A program made the position numbers and the translations under genes. The notes below the pieces were generated by a model. The model saw only the letters and a program-made list of their open reading frames with translations. It searched no databases and was not told the origin of the DNA. Positions 28,685 to 38,416 of a stretch of DNA of 64,000 nt are shown one piece after another. The stretch comes from Gammaproteobacteria bacterium (GTDB lineage Bacteria > Pseudomonadota > Gammaproteobacteria > Burkholderiales > Gallionellaceae). The stretch spans positions 372,001 to 436,000 of the forward strand of contig JAHIZO010000007.1 of assembly GCA_018814405.1 (NCBI GenBank). Direction: 5' to 3'. How positions within the stretch are numbered: position 1 is the stretch's first letter; each line of letters starts with the position of its first letter.

Positions 28685-29629
28685 ATGAATCAGGCTACGT
28701 TCACTCCTCCATCCCGTCTGGTAATTGCCTCGCGCGAAAGCGCGTTGGCCATGTGGCAGGCAGAACATATACGGGACAGGCTGCGCGCATTATACCCGCA
28801 AACCGAAGTTGCAATTCTTGGCATGACGACCAAGGGAGACCAGATACTTGACGTCTCTTTGTCCAAGATCGGCGGCAAGGGATTGTTTGTAAAAGAACTT
28901 GAGACGGCGCTGGAAGACGGCAGTGCCGATATCGCGGTACATTCCCTAAAAGATGTACCGATGCGTCTGCCGGAAGGCTTCGTGATGCCTTGTATTTGCG
29001 AGCGCCATGATCCTTGCGATGCGTTTGTGTCGAATGATTTCAAGACCCTGCAAGACTTGCCTGCTGGCAGCGTAGTGGGTACATCCAGCCTGCGCCGCGA
29101 AAGCCAGTTGCGCGCGCGCTTCCCTCATCTGAAAGTAGAGCCGCTGCGCGGCAATGTGCAGACCCGTCTGCGCAAGCTGGATGAAGGTCAATACTCAGCC
29201 ATCATCCTTGCCGCCGCCGGTTTGAAGCGTCTTGGCTTGGGGGAGCGTATCCGTAACGTCATCAGCAGTGAGGACAGCCTGCCCGCAGTGGGACAAGGTG
29301 CACTGGGTATCGAGATACGTGCCGGGCGTCCGGAACTGGAAGCGGTGTTGGCACCGTTGCACCATGCCGAGTCAGCCACCTGCGCGCTGGCGGAACGCGC
29401 CATGAGCCGCACGCTGAACGGTAGCTGCCAAGTGCCGCTGGGTGGTTTCGCGGAAATTCAGGGTGGCAAGTTGCGCATGCGCGGTTTTGTCGCAACACCG
29501 GATGGTTCGCGCATGTTGCGAGCCGAACACATCGGCGACATCGCGCAACCGGAAGCACTGGGTAAGCTGATCGCCCAAGAGTTGCTCAAGCAAGGTGCCG
29601 GCGAGATCCTTGCCGCACTGAATGACTGA
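28685..29629 (+). CDS. hemC: Porphobilinogen deaminase (hydroxymethylbilane synthase)
   Basis: 314 residues from the ATG at 28685 (AAGGAAAACCA upstream). It joins four porphobilinogens into hydroxymethylbilane. The dipyrromethane cofactor attaches to C248 ([10 protein letters not shown]). The catalytic aspartate is D90 in HSLKDVP, and the substrate-binding arginines are in [14 protein letters not shown]. It starts the hemC-hemD-hemX-hemY run; it overlaps hemD by 8 bases. Confidence 0.97.
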   Translation: MNQATFTPPSRLVIASRESALAMWQAEHIRDRLRALYPQTEVAILGMTTKGDQILDVSLSKIGGKGLFVKELETALEDGSADIAVHSLKDVPMRLPEGFVMPCICERHDPCDAFVSNDFKTLQDLPAGSVVGTSSLRRESQLRARFPHLKVEPLRGNVQTRLRKLDEGQYSAIILAAAGLKRLGLGERIRNVISSEDSLPAVGQGALGIEIRAGRPELEAVLAPLHHAESATCALAERAMSRTLNGSCQVPLGGFAEIQGGKLRMRGFVATPDGSRMLRAEHIGDIAQPEALGKLIAQELLKQGAGEILAALND

Positions 29630-30380
29630 CAGGCCACTCGGCAGATTGAACATCGTCGTCACGCGTCCGCGTGACCAGGCGAGTGGATTGGCTGCAAGTC
29701 TGCGGACGCTGGGTGCCAATCCGGTCATGCTGCCACTGCTGGAGATCGCTCCGGCGCCAGATCAGGCTGCGTTGCAGGATTTCGTGCAGCAAGCGGCCAG
29801 CTACCAACTTCTTATCTTCATCAGCCCCAATGCCGTGCATTACGGCATGGCTGCTTTGCATCGCATCCCGCAAGGGGTGCGTGTCGCCGCCGTCGGCCAA
29901 GGCACGGCCAAAGCTTTACGCAAGCTGCAAGTCAAACCGGTGATCGTGCCGAGCGAGCGGTTCGACAGTGAAGGTCTGTTGGCCTTGCCCGAACTGCAGC
30001 GTGTGGAAGGTTGGCGCATCGCCATCCTGCGCGGGGATGGCGGACGCGAACTGTTGGGCGAGACGCTTGCATCGCGCGGGGCACAGGTCGAGTATGTGAC
30101 CTGCTATCAGCGCAGCAAGCCCAAGTTGGAAGCGGATGCATGGCTGGCTGCACAGCCAGATGTCATCACGGTGACCAGTAGCGAAGCATTGGCGCATCTG
30201 TGGCAGGGGTTGGGCGAGGCCGCTGTCACGCTGGCGCGAAGCGTGACATTGTTCGTGGCACATCCGCGCATCGCACAGATTGCACAATCTCAGGGCTGGC
30301 AGCATGTGGTCATCACAACTGCCGGAGATGACGGGATGTGCGAGGGTTTGGTAGCATGGGCTGCACAGCACAGAAAGTGA
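29622..30380 (+). CDS. hemD: Uroporphyrinogen-III synthase
   Basis: 252 residues. It closes hydroxymethylbilane with inversion of ring D, giving uroporphyrinogen III, the precursor of heme, siroheme and cobalamin. The family is poorly conserved, but the two-lobed pattern is clear: [27 protein letters not shown] near 65-71, [12 protein letters not shown] near 87-98, and ITVTSSEAL near 180. Position between hemC and hemX supports the call. Confidence 0.93.
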   Translation: MTDRPLGRLNIVVTRPRDQASGLAASLRTLGANPVMLPLLEIAPAPDQAALQDFVQQAASYQLLIFISPNAVHYGMAALHRIPQGVRVAAVGQGTAKALRKLQVKPVIVPSERFDSEGLLALPELQRVEGWRIAILRGDGGRELLGETLASRGAQVEYVTCYQRSKPKLEADAWLAAQPDVITVTSSEALAHLWQGLGEAAVTLARSVTLFVAHPRIAQIAQSQGWQHVVITTAGDDGMCEGLVAWAAQHRK

Positions 30381-30387
30381 GTCGAGC

Positions 30388-31473
30388 ATGAGCGAAGAGA
30401 CATCATCCAATCAGACACCAGATGCGCATGACAAAGCGGTTGCCGCGCCGCGCGCCGCGCCCGAAAGCCGCGTGACTTCGACGGTGTCGCGCATGTCGCT
30501 CACCCAGCTGACGTTGGTGGTGCTGGTGGTGATATTCATCTGGCAATGGTTGGATTCGCATAACCGCATCAATCAGATGCAGGAGGTTGTGGCGAAGCGC
30601 TTGACTGAAGTATCGGGTAACAACCAAGCGAATCAGACCTTGCTGGCGCAAAGCCAGGAGCAGGTGCGTGATCTGGGCGGTAAGCTAAGTCTGCTGGAGA
30701 ATCGCTTTGCTGAGACGCAAGCACAACGTGCGGTGCTCGATGCACTGTATCAGGACATCTCCAGTAATCGCGATGTGGGCGTGCTGGCCGATGTCGAGCA
30801 GGTGTTGCTGGTGGCAGACCAGCAATTACAACTGTCTGCCAACGTCAAAGCGGCGTTGATCGCCATGCAGAATGCGGACAGCCGTTTACAACGGTTGGAC
30901 AGGCCGGGCTTGACTGATCTGCGCAAGCGCATCGCGCGTGACATCGAGCGTCTGCGTGCATTGCCGGAGGTCGATCTGCCGCTATTGAGCAAACAACTGG
31001 AAGGCATCATCCTCGCGGTAGATAAGTTACCGCTGGCGCAGGATGTGCGACCGCCTGCCAGCGCCAAAATGGGCGGACCGAAGCCGGTTGAAGATAATGC
31101 TTGGCAGCGCTTCTGGCATGAGCTGTGGCAAGAATTGCGTCAGCTCATACGCATCGAAGATACCCATCAAAAGGAGCTGCCGCTGCTGTCGCCCGAACAG
31201 TCTTTCTTCATGCGGGAGAACGTCAAGTTGCGTTTACTCACGGCTAAGATCGCTTTGCTGACGCACGATCAGGCCGGATTCCGGCGCGAACTTCACACCG
31301 TGCAGCTATGGCTGGGCCGTTATTGCGATAACACGGCACGCAGTACGCAGCAGGTGCTTGAGGAGGTGAAGAAGCTGTCTGCCACACCTATCTCTGCTGA
31401 CCTGCCGGATGTCAGCCCCACGTTGGATGCCGTGCGCAACTATCGCGCCGCGCAGGAGCGGAGCGCGAAATGA
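30388..31473 (+). CDS. hemX: HemX-type membrane protein of the hem operon
   Basis: 361 residues. A cytoplasmic tail of about 35 residues, one membrane helix (about 38-58, LTLVVLVVIFIWQWL) and a long periplasmic coiled-coil-rich domain match the HemX family, often labelled uroporphyrinogen-III C-methyltransferase although no SAM site is present here. Its role in heme synthesis is structural or unknown. It lies 7 bases after hemD and overlaps hemY by four bases. Confidence 0.9.
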   Translation: MSEETSSNQTPDAHDKAVAAPRAAPESRVTSTVSRMSLTQLTLVVLVVIFIWQWLDSHNRINQMQEVVAKRLTEVSGNNQANQTLLAQSQEQVRDLGGKLSLLENRFAETQAQRAVLDALYQDISSNRDVGVLADVEQVLLVADQQLQLSANVKAALIAMQNADSRLQRLDRPGLTDLRKRIARDIERLRALPEVDLPLLSKQLEGIILAVDKLPLAQDVRPPASAKMGGPKPVEDNAWQRFWHELWQELRQLIRIEDTHQKELPLLSPEQSFFMRENVKLRLLTAKIALLTHDQAGFRRELHTVQLWLGRYCDNTARSTQQVLEEVKKLSATPISADLPDVSPTLDAVRNYRAAQERSAK

Positions 31474-32663
31474 GATTCCTCTTCTGGTTGCTGGCCATCT
31501 TTGCTGTCGCGGCGGGGTTTTCTGTGTTGGCCCGCAATCCAGGCTATGTATTGCTGGTCTACGCACCTTGGCGTATAGAGCTTTCGCTCACCATGTACAT
31601 CATGGCGCAACTGCTTGTATTGGCAGGCGCCTATATGCTGTTGCGTCTGCTGCTCGGTGCAATGATTTTGCCGGACTTCGTGCGCCGCTTCCGTGCTGCA
31701 CGTGTGCAGAAGAAAGGCCGCGAAGCTATGCTGGCCGGCTTGACCGCTTATTTCGAGGGGCGTTTTGCAGCTGCAGCGAAAGAGGCCGAGCGCGCGATCG
31801 CGCTCGGTGAAAGCACCTCGATCAACGCTATCGTAGCGGCGCGTGCCGCCAATGAACTGCGGCAATTCGACAAGCGGGATGCGCACTTGCAAACCGCCAA
31901 AGGTAAGTCACCCGGCGACGATACGCTGCGCCTGATGGCGCAAGCGCAATTCGATCTGGAGCAGCGCCAGCCGCAAAAAGCGCTCGGTGCGTTGAGGGAA
32001 TTGCCGGGCAATGCAAAGCGCAAGCACATCGGCGCCCTGACACTGGAATTGAAAGCGCAACAACAGGCGCGCAACTGGGATGCCGTGCTGGAAGTGGCCA
32101 ACCAACTCGAGAAACGCGACGACACGCATCGCACCATGGCAGAGCAGATGCGCCAGCAGGCTTGGTTGGAGAAGCTGCGCGCCTGTGCGGAAGATGGCAA
32201 ATCGCTGCGCGCGGTGTGGAAGAGCATGCCGAACGAGTTCAAGCATCAGCCGCGTATCGCTGGCGAAGCGGCGCGCACCTTCATGCGTCTGGGTGAATGC
32301 GCGATGTCGCGCAAATTGCTGGCCGAGACATTGAGTGCGGAATGGGATAGCGGACTGGTCGCACTGTACGGCGATTGCCGCGAAGGCAGCGTGGTCGCGC
32401 AGATCGAACAGGCGGAAGATTGGCTGAAGGAACATCACGACGACGCCGGCCTGATGCTGACACTGGGCAAGCTGTGTCTGCATCAGGAACTATGGGGCAA
32501 GGCGCAGAGCTATCTGGATGCCAGCATCAGTTTGCAACCCAGCCGGGATGCCTACACGACGCTGGCACATCTGGCCGAAAAACAGCAAAAACCGGATGAC
32601 GCCTTCAAGTACTACCAGAAGGCTACGCAGCTGGCTGAATCGGGCTCTTTGGCGCGAAAGTGA
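31470..32663 (+). CDS. hemY: HemY-type TPR membrane protein
   Basis: 397 residues. Two membrane helices (about 3-22 and 42-62) are followed by TPR-like helical repeats, the HemY_N plus TPR plan. It is an inner-membrane protein of proteobacterial hem operons whose exact role is not settled; it is not the protoporphyrinogen oxidase of the same name in Bacillus. The last 41 bases overlap, on the opposite strand, the 3' end of the convergent reductase gene. Confidence 0.92.
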   Translation: MRFLFWLLAIFAVAAGFSVLARNPGYVLLVYAPWRIELSLTMYIMAQLLVLAGAYMLLRLLLGAMILPDFVRRFRAARVQKKGREAMLAGLTAYFEGRFAAAAKEAERAIALGESTSINAIVAARAANELRQFDKRDAHLQTAKGKSPGDDTLRLMAQAQFDLEQRQPQKALGALRELPGNAKRKHIGALTLELKAQQQARNWDAVLEVANQLEKRDDTHRTMAEQMRQQAWLEKLRACAEDGKSLRAVWKSMPNEFKHQPRIAGEAARTFMRLGECAMSRKLLAETLSAEWDSGLVALYGDCREGSVVAQIEQAEDWLKEHHDDAGLMLTLGKLCLHQELWGKAQSYLDASISLQPSRDAYTTLAHLAEKQQKPDDAFKYYQKATQLAESGSLARK

Positions 32664-33642
32664 ACGCGTCGGAATAGAAGGCGCTGTTCGGCAGACCGCG
32701 CTGCGCAGTGAAGTCGGTGTGTGCTGCTTCCACTACCACCGGCGCACCGCAGGCATACACATCGTAGCCGGACAGGTCGGCGAAATCCTCCAGCACCGCC
32801 TGATGCACGAAGCCGGAACGTCCTTCCCAAACCTCATCCGATACCACCGCAGTGAACTTGATGCCATGCGCTTCCCATGCGCGGATCTTGTCCAGCATGT
32901 ACAGATCGGCAGCTTTGCGCACCCCCCAGTAGAAATGCATCTCACGTTTGAAGCCGATCTTGATCGCATGTTCGATGATGGCTTTGACCGGCGCGAAACC
33001 CGTACCGCTGGCCACGAACACGATAGGCTTGGGAGAATCCTCGCGCAGGAAGAAAGTGCCCAGCGGGCCTTTGATACGCAGGATGTCGCGCTCCTTCATG
33101 GTGTTAAATACATGCTCAGTGAACGTGCCGCCGGGGATGTAACGGACATGCAGTTCCAACAGGCCATCGTCGTGCGGCGCATTGGCCAGCGAGAAGCTGC
33201 GCGGCTTGTCGTCCTTTTGTAGGATGTCGATGTATTGACCGGCGAGGAACTGCAAACGCTCATTGGCAGGCAGCTTGAGGAAGATCGCCATCACATCATC
33301 GGCCAGTTGCTCCATCTTCTCTACACGGCATGGCAACATCTTTACCGGGATGTCCTGTGCGCGCGTCACCTCAAGGCTCTCGATCACCACGTCAGACAAC
33401 GGCTTGGCACAGCAGAACAAGGCCATGCCGTCGGCCTTCTCTTCGTCGGTCAGTGCATAAGCTTGATGCTCACCGAAATCGACTTTACCTTCCAAGACCT
33501 TACCCTTGCATACCCCGCAAGCGCCATTGCGGCAGCTATAGGGCAGCACCAAGCCATGCTCCAGAGCTGCCCCCAGAATGGTCTCGCCTTCTGCAACGGG
33601 GAAGGAGTGCTGGCTGGGTTGAATCGTGGTCTTGAAGCTCAT
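32623..33642 (-). CDS. 2Fe-2S ferredoxin/flavin NAD(P)H reductase
   Basis: 339 residues. An N-terminal plant-type [2Fe-2S] ferredoxin domain has C37, C42, C45 and C77. An FAD domain follows (RSFSLAN near 148) and an NAD(P) domain (ASGTGFAPVKAIIEHA near 210 and the CGAPVVVEAA segment). This is the plan of CDP-6-deoxy-glucoseen-reductase-like and oxygenase reductases (AscD/Fre type). It passes electrons from NAD(P)H to an unnamed acceptor. Similar genes sit next to ubi genes in many betaproteobacteria. Its 3' end overlaps hemY antisense by 41 bases. Confidence 0.88.
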   Translation of the reverse strand: MSFKTTIQPSQHSFPVAEGETILGAALEHGLVLPYSCRNGACGVCKGKVLEGKVDFGEHQAYALTDEEKADGMALFCCAKPLSDVVIESLEVTRAQDIPVKMLPCRVEKMEQLADDVMAIFLKLPANERLQFLAGQYIDILQKDDKPRSFSLANAPHDDGLLELHVRYIPGGTFTEHVFNTMKERDILRIKGPLGTFFLREDSPKPIVFVASGTGFAPVKAIIEHAIKIGFKREMHFYWGVRKAADLYMLDKIRAWEAHGIKFTAVVSDEVWEGRSGFVHQAVLEDFADLSGYDVYACGAPVVVEAAHTDFTAQRGLPNSAFYSDAFTFAPKSPIQPAA

Positions 33643-33694
33643 GGTGCGAATTCCGATTTTAATAAAGAGCGCGATTTTAACGCATAATCACCGA

Positions 33695-34552
33695 ATGACT
33701 AATCTGCTCCTTGTCGGCAGCGGGGATATTGCATGGCGTTTGTTGCCGTTGTTGCGCGACCACTGCTGTATCTATGCCCTTCTACGCGACCCAAAAAAAT
33801 CTTCCGACTGGCGTGCCGGCGGTGTAGCCCCTCTCGTTGCCGATCTTGATGATAGAAAAAGTCTCGCGCGTATCAGTGGTTTGGCAGATGTTGTGATCCA
33901 TCTTGCGCCGCCACTGGCGGGCGGCAGCCATGACACGCGTACGGCCCATCTATTGGCGGCATTGTCGCAAGGAAAATTACCACGGCGATTCATCTACATC
34001 AGCACCAGCGGCGTGTATGGCGATTGCGGAGGGGATGAGGTAAGTGAGACGCACCGCCTCGCACCGCATACCGCGCGCGCGCAACTGCGTGTCAGTGCTG
34101 AGCAGCAAGTGCGTAACTGGGCAAGCCGCAACGGCGTACGTGCCAGCATCCTGCGCGTGCCCGGCATCTACGCCGCCGAACGCCTGCCTTTGGAAAGATT
34201 ACGCTCGGGCGCCGCCGCTATCGTTACCGCAGAAGATAGCTATACCAACCACATCCACGCCGACGATCTGGCGCGCATCATCGTTGCCGCATTGCGTCGC
34301 GGCAAAAGTAATCGCGTGTATCACGCTGTGGATGACGATGAGATGAAGATGGGTGACTACTTCGATCTGGTCGCTGATGCTTATGGTCTGCCGCGTCCGC
34401 CGCGATTGACGCGTGACGCGGTGCGGCGGGCGGTGTCGGCTGGGATGTGGTCGTTCATGGCGGAGTCGAGACGTTTGAGTAACGTCAGGATGAAGCGGGA
34501 ATTGAAGGTGAAGCTGTTTTATCCGACAGTGGCCGATGCGTTGAAGAAATAA
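33695..34552 (+). CDS. NAD(P)-dependent epimerase/SDR-family protein
   Basis: 285 residues from the ATG at 33695; sequence upstream in the frame belongs to the divergent reductase. The Rossmann start LLVGSGDIAWRL (about 4-15) binds the dinucleotide. ISTSGVYG near 103-110 matches the extended-SDR active-site region with a Ser-x-x-x-Tyr-like layout. It resembles YeeZ-type epimerases, whose substrate is usually unknown. It is divergent from the ferredoxin reductase and convergent with ubiX. Confidence 0.82.
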   Translation: MTNLLLVGSGDIAWRLLPLLRDHCCIYALLRDPKKSSDWRAGGVAPLVADLDDRKSLARISGLADVVIHLAPPLAGGSHDTRTAHLLAALSQGKLPRRFIYISTSGVYGDCGGDEVSETHRLAPHTARAQLRVSAEQQVRNWASRNGVRASILRVPGIYAAERLPLERLRSGAAAIVTAEDSYTNHIHADDLARIIVAALRRGKSNRVYHAVDDDEMKMGDYFDLVADAYGLPRPPRLTRDAVRRAVSAGMWSFMAESRRLSNVRMKRELKVKLFYPTVADALKK

Positions 34553-34585
34553 GCCATGGGGGTCAAATAAAGTCTCGGGTGGAGC

Positions 34586-35185
34586 TTAGGCTCCCCACTT
34601 GTCCATCAACGTCTGTTCCACCCCGAGATGATCCAATATCCGCGCCACCACGAAGTCCACCATCGCCTGCACACTCTGCGGATGATTATAGAAGCCCGGA
34701 TTTGGCGGCATGATCACCGCTCCGGCATGCGATAACTTAAGCATGTTCTCCAGATGGATGGACGAGAAAGGCATCTCTCGCGGTGAGAGTATCAATGTGC
34801 GTTTTTCTTTGAGCATCACATCGGCTGCACGGCAGATGAGGTCATCGCTGATGCCGCCTGCAATCTTGCCCAACGTGCCCATAGTGCAAGGGCAGACCAC
34901 CATGCCGTCGCCGGGGTTGGAGCCAGAGGCCATGGGTGCGTACCAGTCTTGGATGCCGAATACCTTCAATTCTCCGCTGAATGCGCCGATGCGCTCCTTG
35001 AACAACTGTTCTGCATCTTGCGGACGGCTGGGCAGGGTGAAATCCAGTTCCTGTTTGGCGACGATCTGCGCGGCTTGCGAATAGATTAGGTGTACGCGCT
35101 GCCCGCCTTGCAGCAAGCATTCGAGCAGGCGCATGCCATAGGGCAGGCCGGATGCACCGGTGAGGGCGAGGGTGATGGTCTTCAT
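34586..35185 (-). CDS. ubiX: Flavin prenyltransferase
   Basis: 199 residues, the usual length. UbiX makes the prenylated FMN cofactor used by the decarboxylase UbiD in ubiquinone synthesis. The family opening ALTGASGLPYGMRLLE (7-22) and the SSIHLENMLKLSHAGAVIMPPNPGFYN block are clear. No ubiD lies in the window. A dispersed-type inverted repeat lies just upstream. Confidence 0.95.
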   Translation of the reverse strand: MKTITLALTGASGLPYGMRLLECLLQGGQRVHLIYSQAAQIVAKQELDFTLPSRPQDAEQLFKERIGAFSGELKVFGIQDWYAPMASGSNPGDGMVVCPCTMGTLGKIAGGISDDLICRAADVMLKEKRTLILSPREMPFSSIHLENMLKLSHAGAVIMPPNPGFYNHPQSVQAMVDFVVARILDHLGVEQTLMDKWGA

Positions 35186-35195
35186 ACAAGCGATT

Positions 35196-35279
35196 GTCCA
35201 CGAAATACACGAAAAGCACGAAATTTTGTTCTCAAACTTTGAGGGGGGTTATTTCGTGCCTTTTGTGTCTTTCGTGGAC
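35196..35279. repeat. Inverted repeat, 29-base arms
   Basis: The arms 35196-35224 and 35251-35279 are near-perfect inverted copies (GTCCACGAAA...CACGAAAT), separated by 26 bases. Arms of this CACGAAA type recur as dispersed palindromes in many proteobacterial genomes. The right arm overlaps the stop of the Gx transporter gene. A transcript would fold into a long hairpin, which may end or stabilise mRNA. No transposase is present. Confidence 0.8.
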
Positions 35280-35800
35280 TAAGGGTTCTCGTCTTTATCC
35301 ATGAATCGCGCCGCGACCAATCCGTTCACGGTGCCAAACACCAATGCCGCTGTGGCAAAGATGGGGATGAGGTAGGCGATGCCACTGTGCGGGATGAGCC
35401 ACAGGTAGATGAGGGTCATCTGCCCGGTGATGTGGGCGAACGAGGCGAGCACGCTGTGGGTGACGGGGCCGAAGAGGCGTTGCGGCAGGTGAATAGCGAG
35501 GGCGAGTGCGGCTAGACTGCACAGCGCACCACTCAAGCTTAGGAAGAAGCCGGGGGCAAGGAAATTGCCGAACAGTAGACTGCCCGCCACCACGCGCAAC
35601 AGCGACACCCAAACCGCAGCACGCCAGCCGAAGCGGGCCAGCACGATGAGTGTGATGATGTTGGCCAAACCCGGTTTGACGCCGGGCAGGGGCGAGGGGA
35701 TGGCGTTCTCCAGCACGGTGAGGCCGAGCGCGACCGCTGCCATCTTGGCGATGTGATGGTCTTCGGTGGTGGTGCTCAGCTTAATAGTTGAGGCTGTCAT
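35279..35800 (-). CDS. Gx transporter family membrane protein
   Basis: 173 residues with four to five membrane helices. The segment ENAIPSPLPGVKPGLANIITL near 30-50 is the hallmark of the heptaprenyl-diphosphate-synthase-component-I/Gx transporter family, an ECF-transporter-like S-component fold. Its ATG lies inside the end of the NusG-II gene (20-base overlap). These two genes commonly travel together, often near flavin-transfer or redox genes. Substrate unknown. Confidence 0.85.
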   Translation of the reverse strand: MTASTIKLSTTTEDHHIAKMAAVALGLTVLENAIPSPLPGVKPGLANIITLIVLARFGWRAAVWVSLLRVVAGSLLFGNFLAPGFFLSLSGALCSLAALALAIHLPQRLFGPVTHSVLASFAHITGQMTLIYLWLIPHSGIAYLIPIFATAALVFGTVNGLVAARFMDKDENP

Positions 35801-36176
35801 ATTTTTTCTGTCCGCCAGTCAGCTCCACGCTGACCTCATTTGGCAGGCATATCGCGATTTCACCCGATTGTTCCAGCCAGCCCTGACGCACGCAATATTG
35901 TCTTGGGCTGGGGTCGCTGCTGATGCGCGCTTTGCCTTTTTCGATGGTGATGATGCTGGTGCCGAGCGGGCCGGGCACTTCGATTAGTTGGTCACGGGAA
36001 AGCGGGACTGAACTGAAGACTTTGCCGCCGCTACGGACGACAGCCGTGTCGGCGATACCGCCGTTCCATACTTTGTTGGATAACAGAATGATGCAAAGTA
36101 CACCTGCAAGCAGGGTGAGCCAGTCGCCCGGTTTCAGATCACGCAGGAAGGAAAAGGTTGTTTCATGAGAGTTCAC
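35781..36176 (-). CDS. NusG domain II-containing membrane protein
   Basis: 131 residues from a GTG at 36176, 14 bases inside the end of rapZ. The start is uncertain because no strong ribosome site is visible. One membrane helix (about 17-37, [14 protein letters not shown]) is followed by a small beta domain like NusG domain II ([47 protein letters not shown] region, with two cysteines). It precedes and overlaps the Gx transporter gene, its usual partner. Function unknown. Confidence 0.78.
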   Translation of the reverse strand: MNSHETTFSFLRDLKPGDWLTLLAGVLCIILLSNKVWNGGIADTAVVRSGGKVFSSVPLSRDQLIEVPGPLGTSIITIEKGKARISSDPSPRQYCVRQGWLEQSGEIAICLPNEVSVELTGGQKKYDSLNY

Positions 36177-36999
36177 GGTGGCGCACCAACACCTGTTGCT
36201 GAGACTGGAAGTGACGGGCAAGGCGCTCGGACAGATATACCGAACGGTGTTGTCCGCCGGTGCAGCCGATGGCAACGGTCAAATAGCTGCGATTGTCGGC
36301 GATGTAGTTGGGCAACCAGTCTTCCACGAAGCGGCAAATGTCGCCGTGCATCTTGTCCACCATCGGCGTGTTCTGCAGGAACTGGATAACCGGTGCATCA
36401 CGTCCGGTGAGCGGGCGCAGCACAGGGTCGTAGTGCGGATTGGGTAAACAACGCACGTCGAATACCAGATCGGCATCCAGCGGGATACCGTGTTTGAAGC
36501 CAAATGACTGGAACAGCAAAGTGAGACGTGCACGGTCGAGCTGGATGAATTGCTTGACCCAGGCGCGCAGGGCATTTGCACCCAGTTCGGAGGTGTCGAT
36601 GCGGTGGCCGATGCTGGAGATATTGGTCAGGAGCTCGCGTTCGTAAGTCACACATTCTGGGAGTGTGCGCACCCCGTCATTCAGTGGGTGCAGACGGCGT
36701 GTCTCGGAAAAACGTTTTACCAGTGTGTCAGACTGCGCATCGAGGAACAGCAAGTGCACATCCAACCCCTGTTGTTTGAGCGCTTCCAGATGTGTTGGCA
36801 AAGATTGGACGCTGCCACCACTGCGTACGTCGATGCTGACGCCGACGAGAGTACAGCCGCTATTGTTTAGATTCGTGATCAGTGCGGGCAACAATTCTGC
36901 GGGCAGGTTGTCCACGCAATAGAAGCCGGCGTCTTCGAGTGTCTTGAGGGCGACGCTCTTGCCTGAGCCGGATAGTCCGCTGATCAGAATGAGCTGCAT
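36163..36999 (-). CDS. rapZ: RNase adapter protein RapZ
   Basis: 278 residues. The Walker A motif GLSGSGKS is at 8-15; a Walker B-like segment and the C-terminal [12 protein letters not shown] block are present. RapZ directs RNase E to the small RNA GlmZ in enterobacteria and so tunes amino-sugar supply to the envelope; in other proteobacteria its target is less clear. It forms the ptsN-hprK-rapZ cluster with three bases between hprK and rapZ. Confidence 0.95.
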   Translation of the reverse strand: MQLILISGLSGSGKSVALKTLEDAGFYCVDNLPAELLPALITNLNNSGCTLVGVSIDVRSGGSVQSLPTHLEALKQQGLDVHLLFLDAQSDTLVKRFSETRRLHPLNDGVRTLPECVTYERELLTNISSIGHRIDTSELGANALRAWVKQFIQLDRARLTLLFQSFGFKHGIPLDADLVFDVRCLPNPHYDPVLRPLTGRDAPVIQFLQNTPMVDKMHGDICRFVEDWLPNYIADNRSYLTVAIGCTGGQHRSVYLSERLARHFQSQQQVLVRHRELS

Positions 37000-37002
37000 C
37001 GG

Positions 37003-37935
37003 TCAGTCTCCAGTGAGCTGTTGTTCCTGCCGTGAGATGAATTCCTGCATGGTGTCTATGCCGCGTTGTTGCAATACAAAATTGCGCGCGGCGGCTTCGA
37101 CCAGCACGGAGAGGTTGCGTCCTGCCAGTACCGGGATTTCCACCTTGCTGATAGACACGCCGAGGATGTCGTCCTTGCCGGACTGCGGTAATCGATCGAG
37201 CTTGGACAGGTCGTCGTGTTGCGGGCGGTAAAGATGCACAATGAGCTTCAGGCTCTTTTTGCGTCGTACTGCTGTCTCGCCAAACATGGTGCGAATATTG
37301 AGGATGCCAAGACCGCGCACCTCAAGCAGGTCGCGCAACAGTTCTGGGCAGCGACCTTCGAGCGCTTCGGGTGAGATGCGGAACAGGTCGACGATGTCGT
37401 CGGCGACCAAGCCGTTACCGCGAGTGATCAGTTCCAACGCCAGTTCGCTCTTGCCGACACCGCTGTCGCCCGTGATCATCACGCCGACCCCCAGCACATC
37501 CAGAAACACGCCATGACGTGAAGCGGAATCGGCCAGCGCTTTGACCATGTAGTGGCGCACCATCCACATCAGGTGCACGCTGCCGAGCGGTGAATGGAAC
37601 AGCGGTGTCTCGGTACGGTTGGCGAATTCGATCAGACCTTTGGGTATCTCGGTCTCGCCGGCGACGATCAGGCAAGAAGGCTTTTGCTGATCCAGCGTAG
37701 CGAGTGATGTTGCAAGCTCGGTGGGCGAGAGGTCGTGCAGATAATCCAGTTCGGTGTTGCTCAGTACCTGTATCCAGTTCGGATGTACCAGGTTTAGGTG
37801 GCCGATCAACCCCCAGTTGGAAGCGCTGACAGATTCACTTTCGAGCGTACGTTCAGAGCCATCACCCGCGACCCAGGTCAGGCCGAGGCGTTCCTGCTTG
37901 TCGCGAAATAGTTGCCTGATGTTGACTTGGGCCAC
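37003..37935 (-). CDS. hprK: HPr kinase/phosphorylase
   Basis: 310 residues. The P-loop GDSGVGKS is at 156-163 and the family signature LEVRGLGILNIRTMFG near 205-220. It phosphorylates or dephosphorylates a serine of the PTS protein HPr. In betaproteobacteria the incomplete PTS is thought to have a regulatory role only. It lies between ptsN (6 bases) and rapZ (3 bases). Confidence 0.97.
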   Translation of the reverse strand: MAQVNIRQLFRDKQERLGLTWVAGDGSERTLESESVSASNWGLIGHLNLVHPNWIQVLSNTELDYLHDLSPTELATSLATLDQQKPSCLIVAGETEIPKGLIEFANRTETPLFHSPLGSVHLMWMVRHYMVKALADSASRHGVFLDVLGVGVMITGDSGVGKSELALELITRGNGLVADDIVDLFRISPEALEGRCPELLRDLLEVRGLGILNIRTMFGETAVRRKKSLKLIVHLYRPQHDDLSKLDRLPQSGKDDILGVSISKVEIPVLAGRNLSVLVEAAARNFVLQQRGIDTMQEFISRQEQQLTGD

Positions 37936-37941
37936 GGCTGA

Positions 37942-38397
37942 TCAGGCGTTCCAGTCGTTGAAGATCTGATGCATCTCGGTCGGGTCGTCGGTCGCTTCCA
38001 GACGGTCGCGGAACGATTGCTCGCTGAACATCTGGGCCAATTCGCCGAGGATCTGCAAGTGCAGGTCGGTGGCGCGTTCCGGTACCAGCAAGACAAAAAT
38101 GAACTTCACCGGTTGTCCGTCAGGCGCATCGAACGGGATGGGAGTGGACATCTTGACGAAGGCAGCTGCCGCATCGCGCAGGCCTTTGACGCGACCATGC
38201 GGGATCGCCACGCCCTGTCCCAGTCCGGTGGAGCCCAGTTTTTCGCGGGCGAAAAGGCTGTCGAAAACCTGGCTGCGTGCAATACCCAGCGTGTTTTCAA
38301 ACAGGAGGCCCACATGTTCGAATACGCGCTTCTTGCTGGCGGACTCGCTGTCCAGCATCACGCAATCGGGGGCCAATATCTTGCTAATTAGACTCAT
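37942..38397 (-). CDS. ptsN: PTS IIA-like nitrogen regulatory protein
   Basis: 151 residues. The phospho-acceptor H67 sits in GVAIPHGRV. EIIA(Ntr) takes phosphate through NPr/HPr and regulates potassium uptake, nitrogen and envelope functions by binding partners. It lies 51 bases downstream of hpf, past a terminator, so it may be transcribed by read-through or from its own promoter. It heads the ptsN-hprK-rapZ cluster. Confidence 0.96.
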   Translation of the reverse strand: MSLISKILAPDCVMLDSESASKKRVFEHVGLLFENTLGIARSQVFDSLFAREKLGSTGLGQGVAIPHGRVKGLRDAAAAFVKMSTPIPFDAPDGQPVKFIFVLLVPERATDLHLQILGELAQMFSEQSFRDRLEATDDPTEMHQIFNDWNA

Positions 38398-38416
38398 GCT
38401 GATTCACCAAATTAAA

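Noticed and set aside
34553..34585. Terminator between the epimerase gene and ubiX
   Set aside because: Only a five-base-pair stem (GGAGC/GCTCC) without a proper T run.
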